Of a stretch of DNA of 64,000 nt, positions 51,997 to 60,491 are shown in pieces. The translations under genes and the position numbers were made by a program. Source of the DNA: JAFDZW01 sp964404255. Lineage in GTDB: Bacteria; Bacteroidota; Ignavibacteria; Palsa-1295. Under the pieces are notes generated by a model. It was given only the letters and a program-made list of their open reading frames with translations. It did no database searches and was not told the DNA's origin. The DNA lies in the NCBI GenBank assembly GCA_964404255.1, contig CAYOJJ010000003.1, positions 1 through 64,000 of the forward strand. Direction: 5' to 3'. Positions within the stretch are counted from its first letter, which is position 1. Each line of letters begins with the position of its first letter.

Positions 51997-52348
51997 CCAT
52001 TAGTTTGCCTTATCAACATCCCGTTGTTGTCGGGGACGGGACCCCGTGTGAGCAGTGATATAAGAGAACTTGTCTATATAATCTTACACTCTTTTCGTTC
52101 TCTTTGGTTTCTGGGTCAGATCTTGTGGGTTACGATTGCTGCGTTACTATTGATCTTATCCCGTTGCTATTTTGAAAACAGTTTTGTAGTAGTTACGGTT
52201 GCAATAAGCCAGAACAAATATACAAAATTTTTTATTAATTTCCAAATTAATTTTTTACTGCATCTAACTCTATGATGTCGATCCGACTGGTAAAAAGATC
52301 GACATCACAGAGCGTTTGAATTATTAGCAGTCAACAATTAATTTTGAA
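51997..52348. other. Gene-free interval after the repeat-protein array
   Basis: AT-rich spacer of about 350 nt. It contains a short GC-rich hairpin (CGGGG-N6-CCCCG, 52031-52046) and a longer hairpin (52273-52307). A plus-strand frame of 83 codons (52024-52275) has no recognisable features and is not called. Confidence 0.6.
52273..52307 (-). other. 11-bp hairpin downstream of the 1630-aa gene
   Basis: TGATGTCGATC (52273-52283) and GATCGACATCA (52297-52307) form a perfect 11-bp stem with a 13-nt loop. It lies 42 nt after the stop at 52349. No T tract follows on the minus strand, so it may stabilise the mRNA end rather than terminate; termination probably occurs further on at 51996. Confidence 0.7.
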
Positions 52349-55300
52349 TTAGAGCTCGATCGCAGAAACCGAGATACCCTGAATTTTCGAAGTTCCAGCA
52401 CCACCAATTACTGCAACTTTGATATCTATCCAGTAGGTCGTACCGACCGTAAGACCGGAGACGATAGCATTACAAGTCATCGGGATCGTTTCATGATGGC
52501 TTGCATTATTAGCACCGTTCGGATCGGAAGGTGAACCGATGGCTAAATTACCTACGGCCGTTCCCGCGGGATTTGCTCCATTGGTGGGTGCAGTACCGGT
52601 ACCATAACAAATTTGCATCGAACCTCCATTACCACCAGTCGTATTATTCTCCGAGCCGGAAATAACGATCATTATTGTGCCGCTCTTTGAAGGAGTAATG
52701 GTAACCGAAGAACCGAGTCCCATCATTTTACCGGTTGAACTGGTTGTACCAGTCGGATCGGAAGGTGTTGCCTGTACAACATCGCCGATCGGTAAGGTAA
52801 TGGAAGTTGTATTATTAGAAACCATGATCCAACGCGAATCGGTAGCGCTATAAACCAAATCGATCGATCCACTGGGGGTAATTTTAACATCTGCACCAGA
52901 ACCTGTAATGATCTTATTAGCAGCAGTAGCTCCGGCAGCAGCAGATTGATTGGCAATGGTCATCGTCTGGGTACTCGCATTATAGAGTGTAATGCGCTTG
53001 CCATTCTGCGGCCCGGCGATACTGGTTATTGTAAAAGCTCCCGATGCAGACTGCAGACGTACCAAGCCGAAGAGATTTCCTGCACCGTCGAAATTCATAT
53101 TATTATTCGTCGTTCCGGAAAGACTGGTCGTATAATTATATTCGCGGGTTGCAAAGTCTTTTACTACATCTAATGAGACGTTCGGGTTATTCGTACCAAT
53201 TCCGAGTTGGTTGTTGGAGTTATCCCAGAAGAAAGTAGCATTATTCTGAGTATAAACACCCGAAGTACCGGCGAATATCACACTACCCGGAGTGAACTGA
53301 GTGCTTGTACCCGTACCACCATTAGTAACTCCAAGGGTACCCGATACTTCGGAACCGAGAGCAACGTTACCGGCAGTGAAACCCGATCCGTTACCGTGAA
53401 TAACACCATTCAAAGAAGTAGTTACAGCCAACGTACCGCTCGAAGTGACCGGCGAATTAGCAACACTGAAACCAGTAGGCATCGTAAGACCGACGCTGGT
53501 CACAGTACCACTGCCACCGGCATTTACCCAGCTCAATACACCGGCAGCGGTCGAGCTAAGTACCTGCCCATTCGTCGGAGCGGTGATCGGAAGCGTATAA
53601 TTGATATTTGTTGCACCTTGCGCACCAGCCTGGAAGGTCGTAATGCCGGTACTTGTACCCTTCAACTGTAACTGGCCTTCGACCTGACCGTTACCGCTGA
53701 TGTGAAAGTTTGATGAAGGTTGTAAGGCTGTACCATTATCGATATAGCTGCTGGAAAGATCCGGCATATCGGCTGCAACCAATGCTCTGAAACCCGGAGC
53801 GGCAGCAGCACCCGTTGTCGGGCCTGCAAAGACCAGATTAGCATTCTGGTTTGCCAGCGATGCCGTAAGAGTGCCACTTGTCGTCACCGGCGAGTTTGTT
53901 ACGGAAAAAATCGAAGGCATCGATAAGCCAACGCTGGTGACCGATCCGGTACCAACCGTTGCCCAGCTCATAACACCCGCCGTCGTCGAGCTTAACACCT
54001 GTCCATTTGACGTAGGAGCTGCCGTCGGCAAGGTATAGTTGATATTCGATGCACCTTGTGCGCCAGCAGCAAAGGTAGTAATACCGGTACTCGTACCTTT
54101 CAACTGCAACTGGCCTTCTACTTCACCGTTACCGCTGATGTGGAAATTCGAAGAAGATTGCAACGACGTACCGTTAACGATATAACTGGCAGCTAAACTT
54201 GGAATATCAGCAGCAACCAGAGCACGGAAGGTCGGAGCAGTGGCAATACCGGTTGTCGGACCTGCAAAAACCAGATTAGCATTTTGAGTTGCTAATGAAG
54301 CAGTAAGCGTGCCACTCGTCGTTACCGGCGAGTTGGTTACCGTGAAGATCGAAGGCATCGAAAGACCGACACTCGTTACCGTTCCGGTCGAAGCGGCTAC
54401 CCATGAAGTATTCGTGCCATCGGTTTGTAAGACCTTGCCCGTATTACCAGTCTGGGTCGGAAGAAGATTATTCAGAGCGGCATTAGCTGTTGTTGCACCC
54501 GTACCGCCGTTTGCAATACCAAGGGTACCGCTGACTTCAGAACCGAGAGCTACATTACCGGCTGTGAAGCCACTGCCATTGCCATGTATGACACCATTGA
54601 GCGTTGTCGTTACTGCGAGCGTACCACTTGAAGTGATCGGCGAGTTGGCAACACTAAAACCAGTTGGCATCGTAAGACCGACGCTTGTTACAGTTCCTGC
54701 AGCAGCATTGCTCCAGCTCATCACGCCGCCCGCAGTCGAGGTAAGTACCTGGCCATTAGTCGGTGCAGTGATCGGAAGCGTATAGATAATATCTGCCGAC
54801 TGCGCCCCAGCCTGGAACGCAGTGTAATTAGTACCGGCTGCCGGGAAAGCGCCGTTGGTATTTTGTGCTTCGTAGAAGCGAAGCTGACCGGCTGAATTAT
54901 CGTTGTTGGCCAACCAGAGATCGACGTTACCAAGAACAGCCGTATTGTTGCTGGTAACCGTCATATTATTAAGGCCACTGCTATTATTCCCTAAAAATCC
55001 TGTGCTACCGGCAGCATTGAGTAATAATCCCTTACCACCAAGGACGCTGGTATAATCGCCGCCGCTATTGGTACCAGCCTGATTGGCCGAACCTCCAAGA
55101 ATAGCCGTACCGATACCAAGGGCAGAATTTGAGCTGCCACCAAGGATAGCACTGTATTGAGCAGATGCCGTATTAGTACCACCACCGCCAACAAATGAAT
55201 TAGCACCGGAAGCAACATCGTTTGCACCACCACCGACAGCAGCATCCGCACCGGTTGCCTGGTTGGTATTACCACCACCGACAAACGATTCTGCACCGGA

Positions 55301-57241
55301 TGCCTGGTTAGCAATACCACCAACCACAGCGGCATATTGTGCATCCGTCGAATCGGCATTGAGCGAACCGGCCCTGTTAAAAGCGCCGCCGCCAACAAAA
55401 CCAAAGTTATCACGAACAGCATTTGCCTGACCATTACTACCGCCGCCAACGATCGTTGCACCAAACACACCTGTCGAACCGGTACCACCGGCAGTGTTAC
55501 CCTGATAACCACCGAGGAAGTTCGGGCTGATACCATGTGGAGAGATACGCAATACGCGCTTCGAACCGCGGTTTGCGGTGGCATCACTGTTATATAAATG
55601 AATTTCAAATGCCGTACTATCGGTCGTACCGATAAAGTTAGTGCCAGCAGTTGTACCGGAATTACCACTTAACGACCATGCCGCGCCATTGAGATCGGCA
55701 GCAACCAGAGCACGGAAGGTCGGAGCACCACTACCGGAAGTGGGGCCGGCAAATACTGTATTCTGGGCTTCGTTTGCAAGCGTTGCCGTCAGGGTACCGC
55801 TCGTCGTTACCGGCGAGTTGGTTACCGTGAAGATCGAAGGCATGGAAAGACCAACACTCGTTACGGTACCCGTCGAAGCGGCTACCCATGAAGTATTCGT
55901 GCCGTCGGTTTGTAAGACCTTGCCCGTATTACCAGTCTGGGTCGGAAGAAGATTATTCAGAGCGGCATTAGCTGTTGTTGCACCCGTACCGCCGTTTGCA
56001 ATACCAAGGGTACCGCTGACTTCAGAACCGAGAGCTACATTACCGGCTGTGAAGCCACTGCCATTGCCATGTATGACACCATTGAGCGTTGTCGTTACTG
56101 CGAGCGTACCGCTTGAAGTAACCGGCGAGTTAGCAACACTAAAACCAGTCGGCATCGTAAGACCAACGCTCGTTACTGTACCAGTAGCAGCATTTGCCCA
56201 ACTCATGACACCGGCTGCAGTCGAGGTAAGAACCTGGCCATTAGTCGGTGCAGTGATCGGAAGCGTATAGTTAATATCGGTAGCACCTTGTGCACCAGCG
56301 TGGAAGGTCGTGAGACCGGTGCCGGTACCTTTTAATTGTAATTGACCTTCGATTTCGCCATTACCACTAATATGATAATTTGAAGAGGCTTGAAGTGCAG
56401 TGCTATTACTGATATAGCTCGAAGAAAGATTTGGGATATCACCAGCAACCAAGGCACGGAAGGAAGGGCTGCCACTGCCAGAGGTCGGGCCGGCGAAGAC
56501 ACTATTCTGTGCTTCGTTGGCAAGGGTAGCCGTTAAGGTACCACTCGTTGTTACCGGCGAGTTGGTGACCGTAAAGATAGAAGGCATCGAAAGACCGACG
56601 CTCGTTACTGTTCCGCTGTTACCAGCGACCCAGGAGGTATTGGTGCCATCGGTTTGTAAGAACTTACCGGAATTACCGGTCTGTGTCGGAAGAAGATTAT
56701 TTAATGCAGCATTGGCAGTTATAGCACCCGTACCGCCATTTGCAATAGCAAGCGTACCGCTGACTTCAGAACCAAGAGCAACATTGCCGGCAGTAAAGCC
56801 GCTGCCATTACCATGAATAACACCGTTAAGCGTTGTGGTAATAGCGAAAGTGCCGGTTGATGTGATCAAGCCAGGAGATACAGATAATCCGCTCGGCACG
56901 GTCATACCAATACTTGTAATTGTTCCTAACGTAGGAGTTACCCAAGCCGGAACACCACCGGGAGTGACGGTAAGAACCTGACCAATAGATCCTGGCGTGA
57001 CCCAACCTGTTTGCCCCAAAGCATCGGAAGCATAGAGCAAAGAGCCTGCCGAAGTAACATTCGAAGGGAATCGAAATGTCCAGTTAGCAGCAAACCCACC
57101 CGTTGGTCCGTCAATCGTCAATGCATGACTCGATGCGTCCTGCAAGCGAATGCGATAGAGCGATTGCTGAGCTCGCACTACTACCGAGGTAATAGAAAGC
57201 ACAGTGATCACTGCCAAACAATATCGCATTATTCTTGTCAT
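52349..57241 (-). CDS. Giant exported repeat protein, fibre/adhesin-like
   Basis: Protein of 1630 aa with a signal peptide (MTRIMRYCLAVITVLSITSVVVRAQ; Met5 is an alternative start). It is built of repeated modules beginning GTVTSVGLTMPTGF or GTVTSVGLSMPSIF, then ANxALNNLLPTQTGN, and NGVIHGNGSGFTAGNVALG. Residues about 590-740 carry a YadA-head-like stretch with NQASGAESFVGGGN- and NxAxGxxSxVxGG-type turns. The C-terminal about 140 residues look like a phage-tail-type globular domain. No T9SS sorting domain or membrane anchor is seen. Trimeric fibre structure is inferred. Confidence 0.8.
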   Translation of the reverse strand: MTRIMRYCLAVITVLSITSVVVRAQQSLYRIRLQDASSHALTIDGPTGGFAANWTFRFPSNVTSAGSLLYASDALGQTGWVTPGSIGQVLTVTPGGVPAWVTPTLGTITSIGMTVPSGLSVSPGLITSTGTFAITTTLNGVIHGNGSGFTAGNVALGSEVSGTLAIANGGTGAITANAALNNLLPTQTGNSGKFLQTDGTNTSWVAGNSGTVTSVGLSMPSIFTVTNSPVTTSGTLTATLANEAQNSVFAGPTSGSGSPSFRALVAGDIPNLSSSYISNSTALQASSNYHISGNGEIEGQLQLKGTGTGLTTFHAGAQGATDINYTLPITAPTNGQVLTSTAAGVMSWANAATGTVTSVGLTMPTGFSVANSPVTSSGTLAVTTTLNGVIHGNGSGFTAGNVALGSEVSGTLGIANGGTGATTANAALNNLLPTQTGNTGKVLQTDGTNTSWVAASTGTVTSVGLSMPSIFTVTNSPVTTSGTLTATLANEAQNTVFAGPTSGSGAPTFRALVAADLNGAAWSLSGNSGTTAGTNFIGTTDSTAFEIHLYNSDATANRGSKRVLRISPHGISPNFLGGYQGNTAGGTGSTGVFGATIVGGGSNGQANAVRDNFGFVGGGAFNRAGSLNADSTDAQYAAVVGGIANQASGAESFVGGGNTNQATGADAAVGGGANDVASGANSFVGGGGTNTASAQYSAILGGSSNSALGIGTAILGGSANQAGTNSGGDYTSVLGGKGLLLNAAGSTGFLGNNSSGLNNMTVTSNNTAVLGNVDLWLANNDNSAGQLRFYEAQNTNGAFPAAGTNYTAFQAGAQSADIIYTLPITAPTNGQVLTSTAGGVMSWSNAAAGTVTSVGLTMPTGFSVANSPITSSGTLAVTTTLNGVIHGNGSGFTAGNVALGSEVSGTLGIANGGTGATTANAALNNLLPTQTGNTGKVLQTDGTNTSWVAASTGTVTSVGLSMPSIFTVTNSPVTTSGTLTASLATQNANLVFAGPTTGIATAPTFRALVAADIPSLAASYIVNGTSLQSSSNFHISGNGEVEGQLQLKGTSTGITTFAAGAQGASNINYTLPTAAPTSNGQVLSSTTAGVMSWATVGTGSVTSVGLSMPSIFSVTNSPVTTSGTLTASLANQNANLVFAGPTTGAAAAPGFRALVAADMPDLSSSYIDNGTALQPSSNFHISGNGQVEGQLQLKGTSTGITTFQAGAQGATNINYTLPITAPTNGQVLSSTAAGVLSWVNAGGSGTVTSVGLTMPTGFSVANSPVTSSGTLAVTTSLNGVIHGNGSGFTAGNVALGSEVSGTLGVTNGGTGTSTQFTPGSVIFAGTSGVYTQNNATFFWDNSNNQLGIGTNNPNVSLDVVKDFATREYNYTTSLSGTTNNNMNFDGAGNLFGLVRLQSASGAFTITSIAGPQNGKRITLYNASTQTMTIANQSAAAGATAANKIITGSGADVKITPSGSIDLVYSATDSRWIMVSNNTTSITLPIGDVVQATPSDPTGTTSSTGKMMGLGSSVTITPSKSGTIMIVISGSENNTTGGNGGSMQICYGTGTAPTNGANPAGTAVGNLAIGSPSDPNGANNASHHETIPMTCNAIVSGLTVGTTYWIDIKVAVIGGAGTSKIQGISVSAIEL
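54420..54625. repeat. Exact long internal repeat, copy 1 (206 bp)
   Basis: Identical, by direct reading, to 55905-56110 (offset 1485 bp) inside the 1630-aa gene. Flanking sequence is also very similar (substitutions scattered from 54318). It encodes the NNLLPTQTGN and NGSGFTAGN module. Confidence 0.88.
55905..56110. repeat. Exact long internal repeat, copy 2 (206 bp)
   Basis: Second copy of the 54420-54625 stretch. Identity at silent sites over 206 bp implies recent duplication or gene conversion between modules and makes copy number prone to change or assembly error. Confidence 0.88.
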
Positions 57242-57303
57242 AGAAATACTTCGTCCTTTCGAGTCGTGTGTCTGGTTTCTGATAAGAGTGTTGTTCTGCC
57301 GAA

Positions 57304-57350
57304 GCTGCGGTGTTGGGCGTCGTGTGTGAATATCCTCACAACACCGCAGC
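57304..57350 (-). other. 12-bp hairpin between the 369-aa and 1630-aa genes
   Basis: GCTGCGGTGTTG (57304-57315) pairs with CAACACCGCAGC (57339-57350), 23-nt loop. It lies 57 nt after the stop of the 369-aa gene. No T tract follows. It could protect the upstream mRNA or weakly terminate; the next gene's own promoter is not apparent. Confidence 0.65.
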
Positions 57351-57406
57351 GCTTCAGCTTAAGAACATACTACCATGATTGGTATGGGTTAAGTACCAGC
57401 GATCGC

Positions 57407-58516
57407 TTAGTTCTGGAAGTTAACCAGAGCGAAGCTGTTCGCCGTCGGGTAACCGGAGATAACGAAATCGAAATTATTATTTGCGACATCGATATTGGTT
57501 ACGGTTGCCGTGATCGGGTATCCGCCTGCTTCAAGAATAGTGATCGTGATAACAGTGGTAGCCGTGATCGTGAAACCAGCCGGCGGATTGTTACCGGTAT
57601 AGCTATAACTTGTCGGGTTAAGCGGAATACGCTTCTTGTTGGTAACGTTCGCATTGTTGGTAGCGATCGTGATCGAACCACCGCCATTGGTGATCGAGAT
57701 ACCGGCACCGGCCGTAAGCGTAGCAGCCGAAGGAGCGCCGCTGGTGTTACCGATCATGATCTCGCCATCATTGAGATGGGTTGCAACAAGCTGATCGCCG
57801 GCAGCATTCGAGGTGATGACCGAGTTACCGGTGAAAGACGTTGCGCCCGTACCGCCATGAGAAACCGGAAGCGTACCGGTGATCTTGGTGGCGCTGATGC
57901 TGGTGATATCGGCATCGACGAGGTTACGGAAGGTCGGCGTACCGCTGGAACCGTCAGCCGGAGCAGCGAATACTTTGTTACCGGACTGAGCAGCCCACGA
58001 AGCAGTGAGGTTTCCAGTCGAGGTTACCGGTGAGTTGGAAACCGTGAATTCAGCCGGCATCGAAAGACCAACCGAGGTAACGGCCGTTGTCCATGAGGCG
58101 CTGGTACCATTAGTCGTTAAGAACTTACCGTTGTTACCAGTCTGGGTCGGTAATAAGTTGTTTAATGCACCATTTGCAGTGGTTGCACCGGTACCGCCAT
58201 TGGCAATACCAAGAACGCTGGTACCGATATCAGAAGCGCTCGAAAGATCGAGGGTCGTAACGGTTACATCTCCGGCGTTAGCACCCCAGTTCGAAACTTT
58301 GAGGATACCATTGCCTGCAGGCTGTACCCAGTTCAGCGTTGCATCGCTGCTATAGGCCTGCTTTGCCTTCATGTTCAAACCAAGAGCCGGGCTCGTAATG
58401 CCACCCTGCTGAAGTTTGATACCGCCAGCAAACGGTGCTGACAACTGAGCATGTGCCGAAAGAGCAAAGGCTCCGGTCAACACTGCTGCAAGAGCTAATA
58501 CTTTAGTGTTCTTCAT
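57407..58516 (-). CDS. Exported repeat protein, paralogue of the giant repeat protein
   Basis: Protein of 369 aa with a signal peptide (MKNTKVLALAAVLTGAFALSAHAQ). It shares the modules of its neighbour nearly verbatim: GIANGGTGATTANGALNNLLPTQTGN, split by GKFLTTNGTSASW, then VTSVGLSMPAEFTVSNSPVTS and a LVDADITSI turn. It has one set of modules and a different C-terminal domain. It is probably a shorter fibre subunit or a tip/base partner. It is the middle gene of three and has no clear promoter of its own. Confidence 0.78.
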   Translation of the reverse strand: MKNTKVLALAAVLTGAFALSAHAQLSAPFAGGIKLQQGGITSPALGLNMKAKQAYSSDATLNWVQPAGNGILKVSNWGANAGDVTVTTLDLSSASDIGTSVLGIANGGTGATTANGALNNLLPTQTGNNGKFLTTNGTSASWTTAVTSVGLSMPAEFTVSNSPVTSTGNLTASWAAQSGNKVFAAPADGSSGTPTFRNLVDADITSISATKITGTLPVSHGGTGATSFTGNSVITSNAAGDQLVATHLNDGEIMIGNTSGAPSAATLTAGAGISITNGGGSITIATNNANVTNKKRIPLNPTSYSYTGNNPPAGFTITATTVITITILEAGGYPITATVTNIDVANNNFDFVISGYPTANSFALVNFQN

Positions 58517-58553
58517 TGTAGTATGTTTTGTGATTAGTTATTGTAAATAATTA

Positions 58554-58560
58554 TCCCGTG
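58554..58560 (-). promoter_or_regulatory. CACGGGA box upstream of the 369-aa gene
   Basis: CACGGGA, followed by TAATT, on the minus strand, 38 nt upstream of the ATG at 58516. The same 7-mer occurs four times in the leader of the next upstream gene. A binding site in RNA or DNA is inferred. Confidence 0.4.
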
Positions 58561-58577
58561 AAATAGAGGTATCAGGA

Positions 58578-59354
58578 TCAATTGATCACGACGTAATTCA
58601 ATTGTCCGGTTGTTGTCGGATAAAAGCCGCTGAATTGGACGGTGAAACCGACACCGGAAGAGATTCCTGTTACCGAAACTTGATCTGTCTGTCCCGAAGG
58701 ATCGACAATAGAAACGAGCACGACCGAACTGGAAATAATACCTGGATAGGCAATATTCATAATGATCGTATTCATTGGAATGGGTACTGAACCCGAAAAT
58801 TTTCCTACACCTGAACCGACAATGCCATTGGCATTGATAGTACCGGCACCGGGGTTAATAGAAGAACCGGCACCGACGGTGATGTTCGTACCTGGCGGAA
58901 GGGTACCACTGGTGATCTGGCTCGCCGGTACAGTAGTAGCGGGGGGTAAGGTTGGTGACCAGGCCGGAAATCCGGAGCCATCGATCACTAAGATTGTTCC
59001 GGGAGCACCATGCGGCAATTCGGTCGGGACATTCGATGCATTTCCAAACCACATCGAACCTGCAGTAAGACTCCCCAATCCGTTTGGCTTCCAGGTCATG
59101 TTACCATCGACATCGGCAACGAGGAAATTCATCGGATTGCCCGGAGCTACATTCGGGAGATGTAACGAATAATTTCCGGTCAGCGATGTGGGGACATCGA
59201 TCGTTACACTGCGAAGTGGGGTCGAGCGGTTATCAAGTTGTAACGCTCCAGCACCGAATGTTCTGGCCGGTGTTTGCGCTTGTGCAGACGAAGCCGCACC
59301 GATCGCAATGATCGTTACAAAAGAACATGCTATTATATGCCTTAGTAAGGTCAT
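58578..59354 (-). CDS. Exported protein of the repeat-protein array (258 aa)
   Basis: Signal peptide (MTLLRHIIACSFVTIIAIG, ending SAQAQ). The body has the same opening layout as the giant protein (VTIDVPTSLTGNYSLHLPN, NFLVADVDGNMTW, GTILVIDGSGFPAWSP) but lacks the long GTVTSVG modules. The C-terminal domain (VSGISSGVGFTVQFSGF) differs again. First gene of the three-gene array and nearest the promoter. Confidence 0.75.
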   Translation of the reverse strand: MTLLRHIIACSFVTIIAIGAASSAQAQTPARTFGAGALQLDNRSTPLRSVTIDVPTSLTGNYSLHLPNVAPGNPMNFLVADVDGNMTWKPNGLGSLTAGSMWFGNASNVPTELPHGAPGTILVIDGSGFPAWSPTLPPATTVPASQITSGTLPPGTNITVGAGSSINPGAGTINANGIVGSGVGKFSGSVPIPMNTIIMNIAYPGIISSSVVLVSIVDPSGQTDQVSVTGISSGVGFTVQFSGFYPTTTGQLNYVVIN

Positions 59355-59627
59355 ATACCTATCTGTACTACCCTTCTATTGTTGAATCCCGTGTTTTTTT
59401 GTACTTAATTTTTGTTAAGCACAAAAAGATGTCTGTCCGGTTGCCCGGAGCTGTGATAAATACTTCAAGCTAATTGAAGCGTTGATTGTATCCCGTGTTT
59501 TTGTCTCTAAAATTTCCCGTGTCAGAGACAAAATAGTACCCGGAGATCTTTCGATCTTCAGAGTGAGTTTTTGTGGCGTTGTATAGAAAATGAGCCAGTA
59601 TCCCGTGGCAGCTCAAACTTCTCTATG
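59355..59627 (-). promoter_or_regulatory. Structured 5' leader with four CACGGGA boxes
   Basis: Predicted leader of about 265 nt for the 258-aa gene. Minus-strand CACGGGA boxes are at 59607-59601, 59521-59515, 59497-59491 and 59393-59387. Hairpins: 59591-59615 (loop holds CGGGATAC), 59499-59533 (10-bp stem, loop holds ACGGGA), 59544-59557, 59463-59479 (6 bp), and 59396-59427 (13 bp, one mismatch). Two boxes lie in hairpin loops. It could be a protein- or sRNA-binding leader. Functional role is inferred. Confidence 0.5.
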
Positions 59628-59660
59628 CAAATATACTACTCTAAGTTTTGTATTTCCAAA
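59628..59660 (-). promoter_or_regulatory. Bacteroidota-type promoter of the repeat-protein array
   Basis: On the minus strand TTTG (59660-59657), a 21-nt spacer, then TATATTTG (59635-59628) match the Bacteroidota consensus exactly. The plus-strand reading CAAATATACTACT is also present at the BMC gene promoter. It probably drives all three array genes. Confidence 0.75.
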
Positions 59661-59837
59661 TGTTTTAAGCGATTGAAACTAACACTTTCTTAGTAATTGC
59701 TCTTTTAATCAAAGGATAAAACTTAGTTAACTCTATAGTATTCAGCGAGTTATTTTGTAAAATAATACTAATACTTTTCCGACAATTCTTATGAGTTACA
59801 TCATTAGTTTTGTAAGAATTCCACAAAATTGCGAATA
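59661..59837. other. AT-rich spacer upstream of the array promoter
   Basis: About 175 nt, strongly AT-rich, with no gene or clear hairpin seen. It separates the array promoter from the stop of the RraA-like gene. Confidence 0.5.
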
Positions 59838-60491
59838 CTAAAATGTTCGAAATTTTTGAAAAAGTGCTCTTGCACTCTCTCCTTGTTCAAGACCATTCAT
59901 CGTTTTTGATTCATTACGATAAGTTTCTGTTAATATTTTGATAATATTGCCTATTTCCTGTTGTGCTATACAAACTACACCATTTGCATCGGCAACGATA
60001 ATATCACCAGGTGAAATAGTAACATTATCTATAGTAACAGGGCAGCCATAAGCCGCCATATATCCTCGACGACGAATATCCTTAATACATCTATAGGACC
60101 CAAATACCGGAAAGCCTGTCGCTGCAATTTGCTCTATATCACGCACTCCTCCATTTACAACAGCGCCACGGGCGCCTCGTGATTTAGCACGCGTTGACAT
60201 CAACCCGCCCCATAACGCAGCATCGATATCGGCATCGGCAGCCACTACTACCATCGAATCCTGTGGTATGGCATCCACCATCTCTAATAAAGTATCGATC
60301 TCAACATATTCACCGGTAGGAATGACCCTGCACGGGAATGCATATCCAGCCACTTTTAGATGCGGATCACCTAAGATCGCCTGAATAGTGTGGTCGATCA
60401 CACCACTCTTTAACCCAAGCGAATCCATGACATCGCTGATAAGCGGTGTATAGAGCGTTTCTAAAAATTTAAGAATATCGGTCGTGCTCAT
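59838..60491 (-). CDS. RraA-like / HMG-aldolase family protein
   Basis: Protein of 217 aa in the RraA/4-hydroxy-4-methyl-2-oxoglutarate aldolase superfamily. The substrate and metal region is clear: ADADIDAALWGGLMSTRAKSRGARGAVVNGGVRD is split here by GVRD (the family R-D pair), and IIVADANGVVCI follows. Members can be class II pyruvate aldolases or RNase E regulators. Its place as last gene after KduI/IolB- and KduD-like genes favours an aldolase in sugar-acid breakdown. Overlaps the upstream gene by 4 nt. Confidence 0.82.
   Translation of the reverse strand: MSTTDILKFLETLYTPLISDVMDSLGLKSGVIDHTIQAILGDPHLKVAGYAFPCRVIPTGEYVEIDTLLEMVDAIPQDSMVVVAADADIDAALWGGLMSTRAKSRGARGAVVNGGVRDIEQIAATGFPVFGSYRCIKDIRRRGYMAAYGCPVTIDNVTISPGDIIVADANGVVCIAQQEIGNIIKILTETYRNESKTMNGLEQGESARALFQKFRTF

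Noticed and set aside
52024..52275. 83-codon plus-strand frame in the gap before the repeat array
   Set aside because: Hydrophobic but lacks a ribosome site, homologue pattern or neighbour on its strand; AT-rich spacer gives such frames by chance.
54309..56270. Plus-strand frames of 158 and 209 codons (54309-54785, 55641-56270) repeating PVEAATHEVFVPSV-type segments
   Set aside because: Both arise opposite the 206-bp internal repeat and its flanks; Pro/Val-rich shadow of the minus-strand modules.
57011..58033. 340-codon plus-strand frame over the repeat array
   Set aside because: Runs across two minus-strand genes and their gap; Arg/Ser-rich shadow caused by repeat composition.
52349..59354. 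Prophage tail region
   Set aside because: The three repeat proteins have export signals, and no capsid, terminase, tape-measure or integrase gene is nearby.
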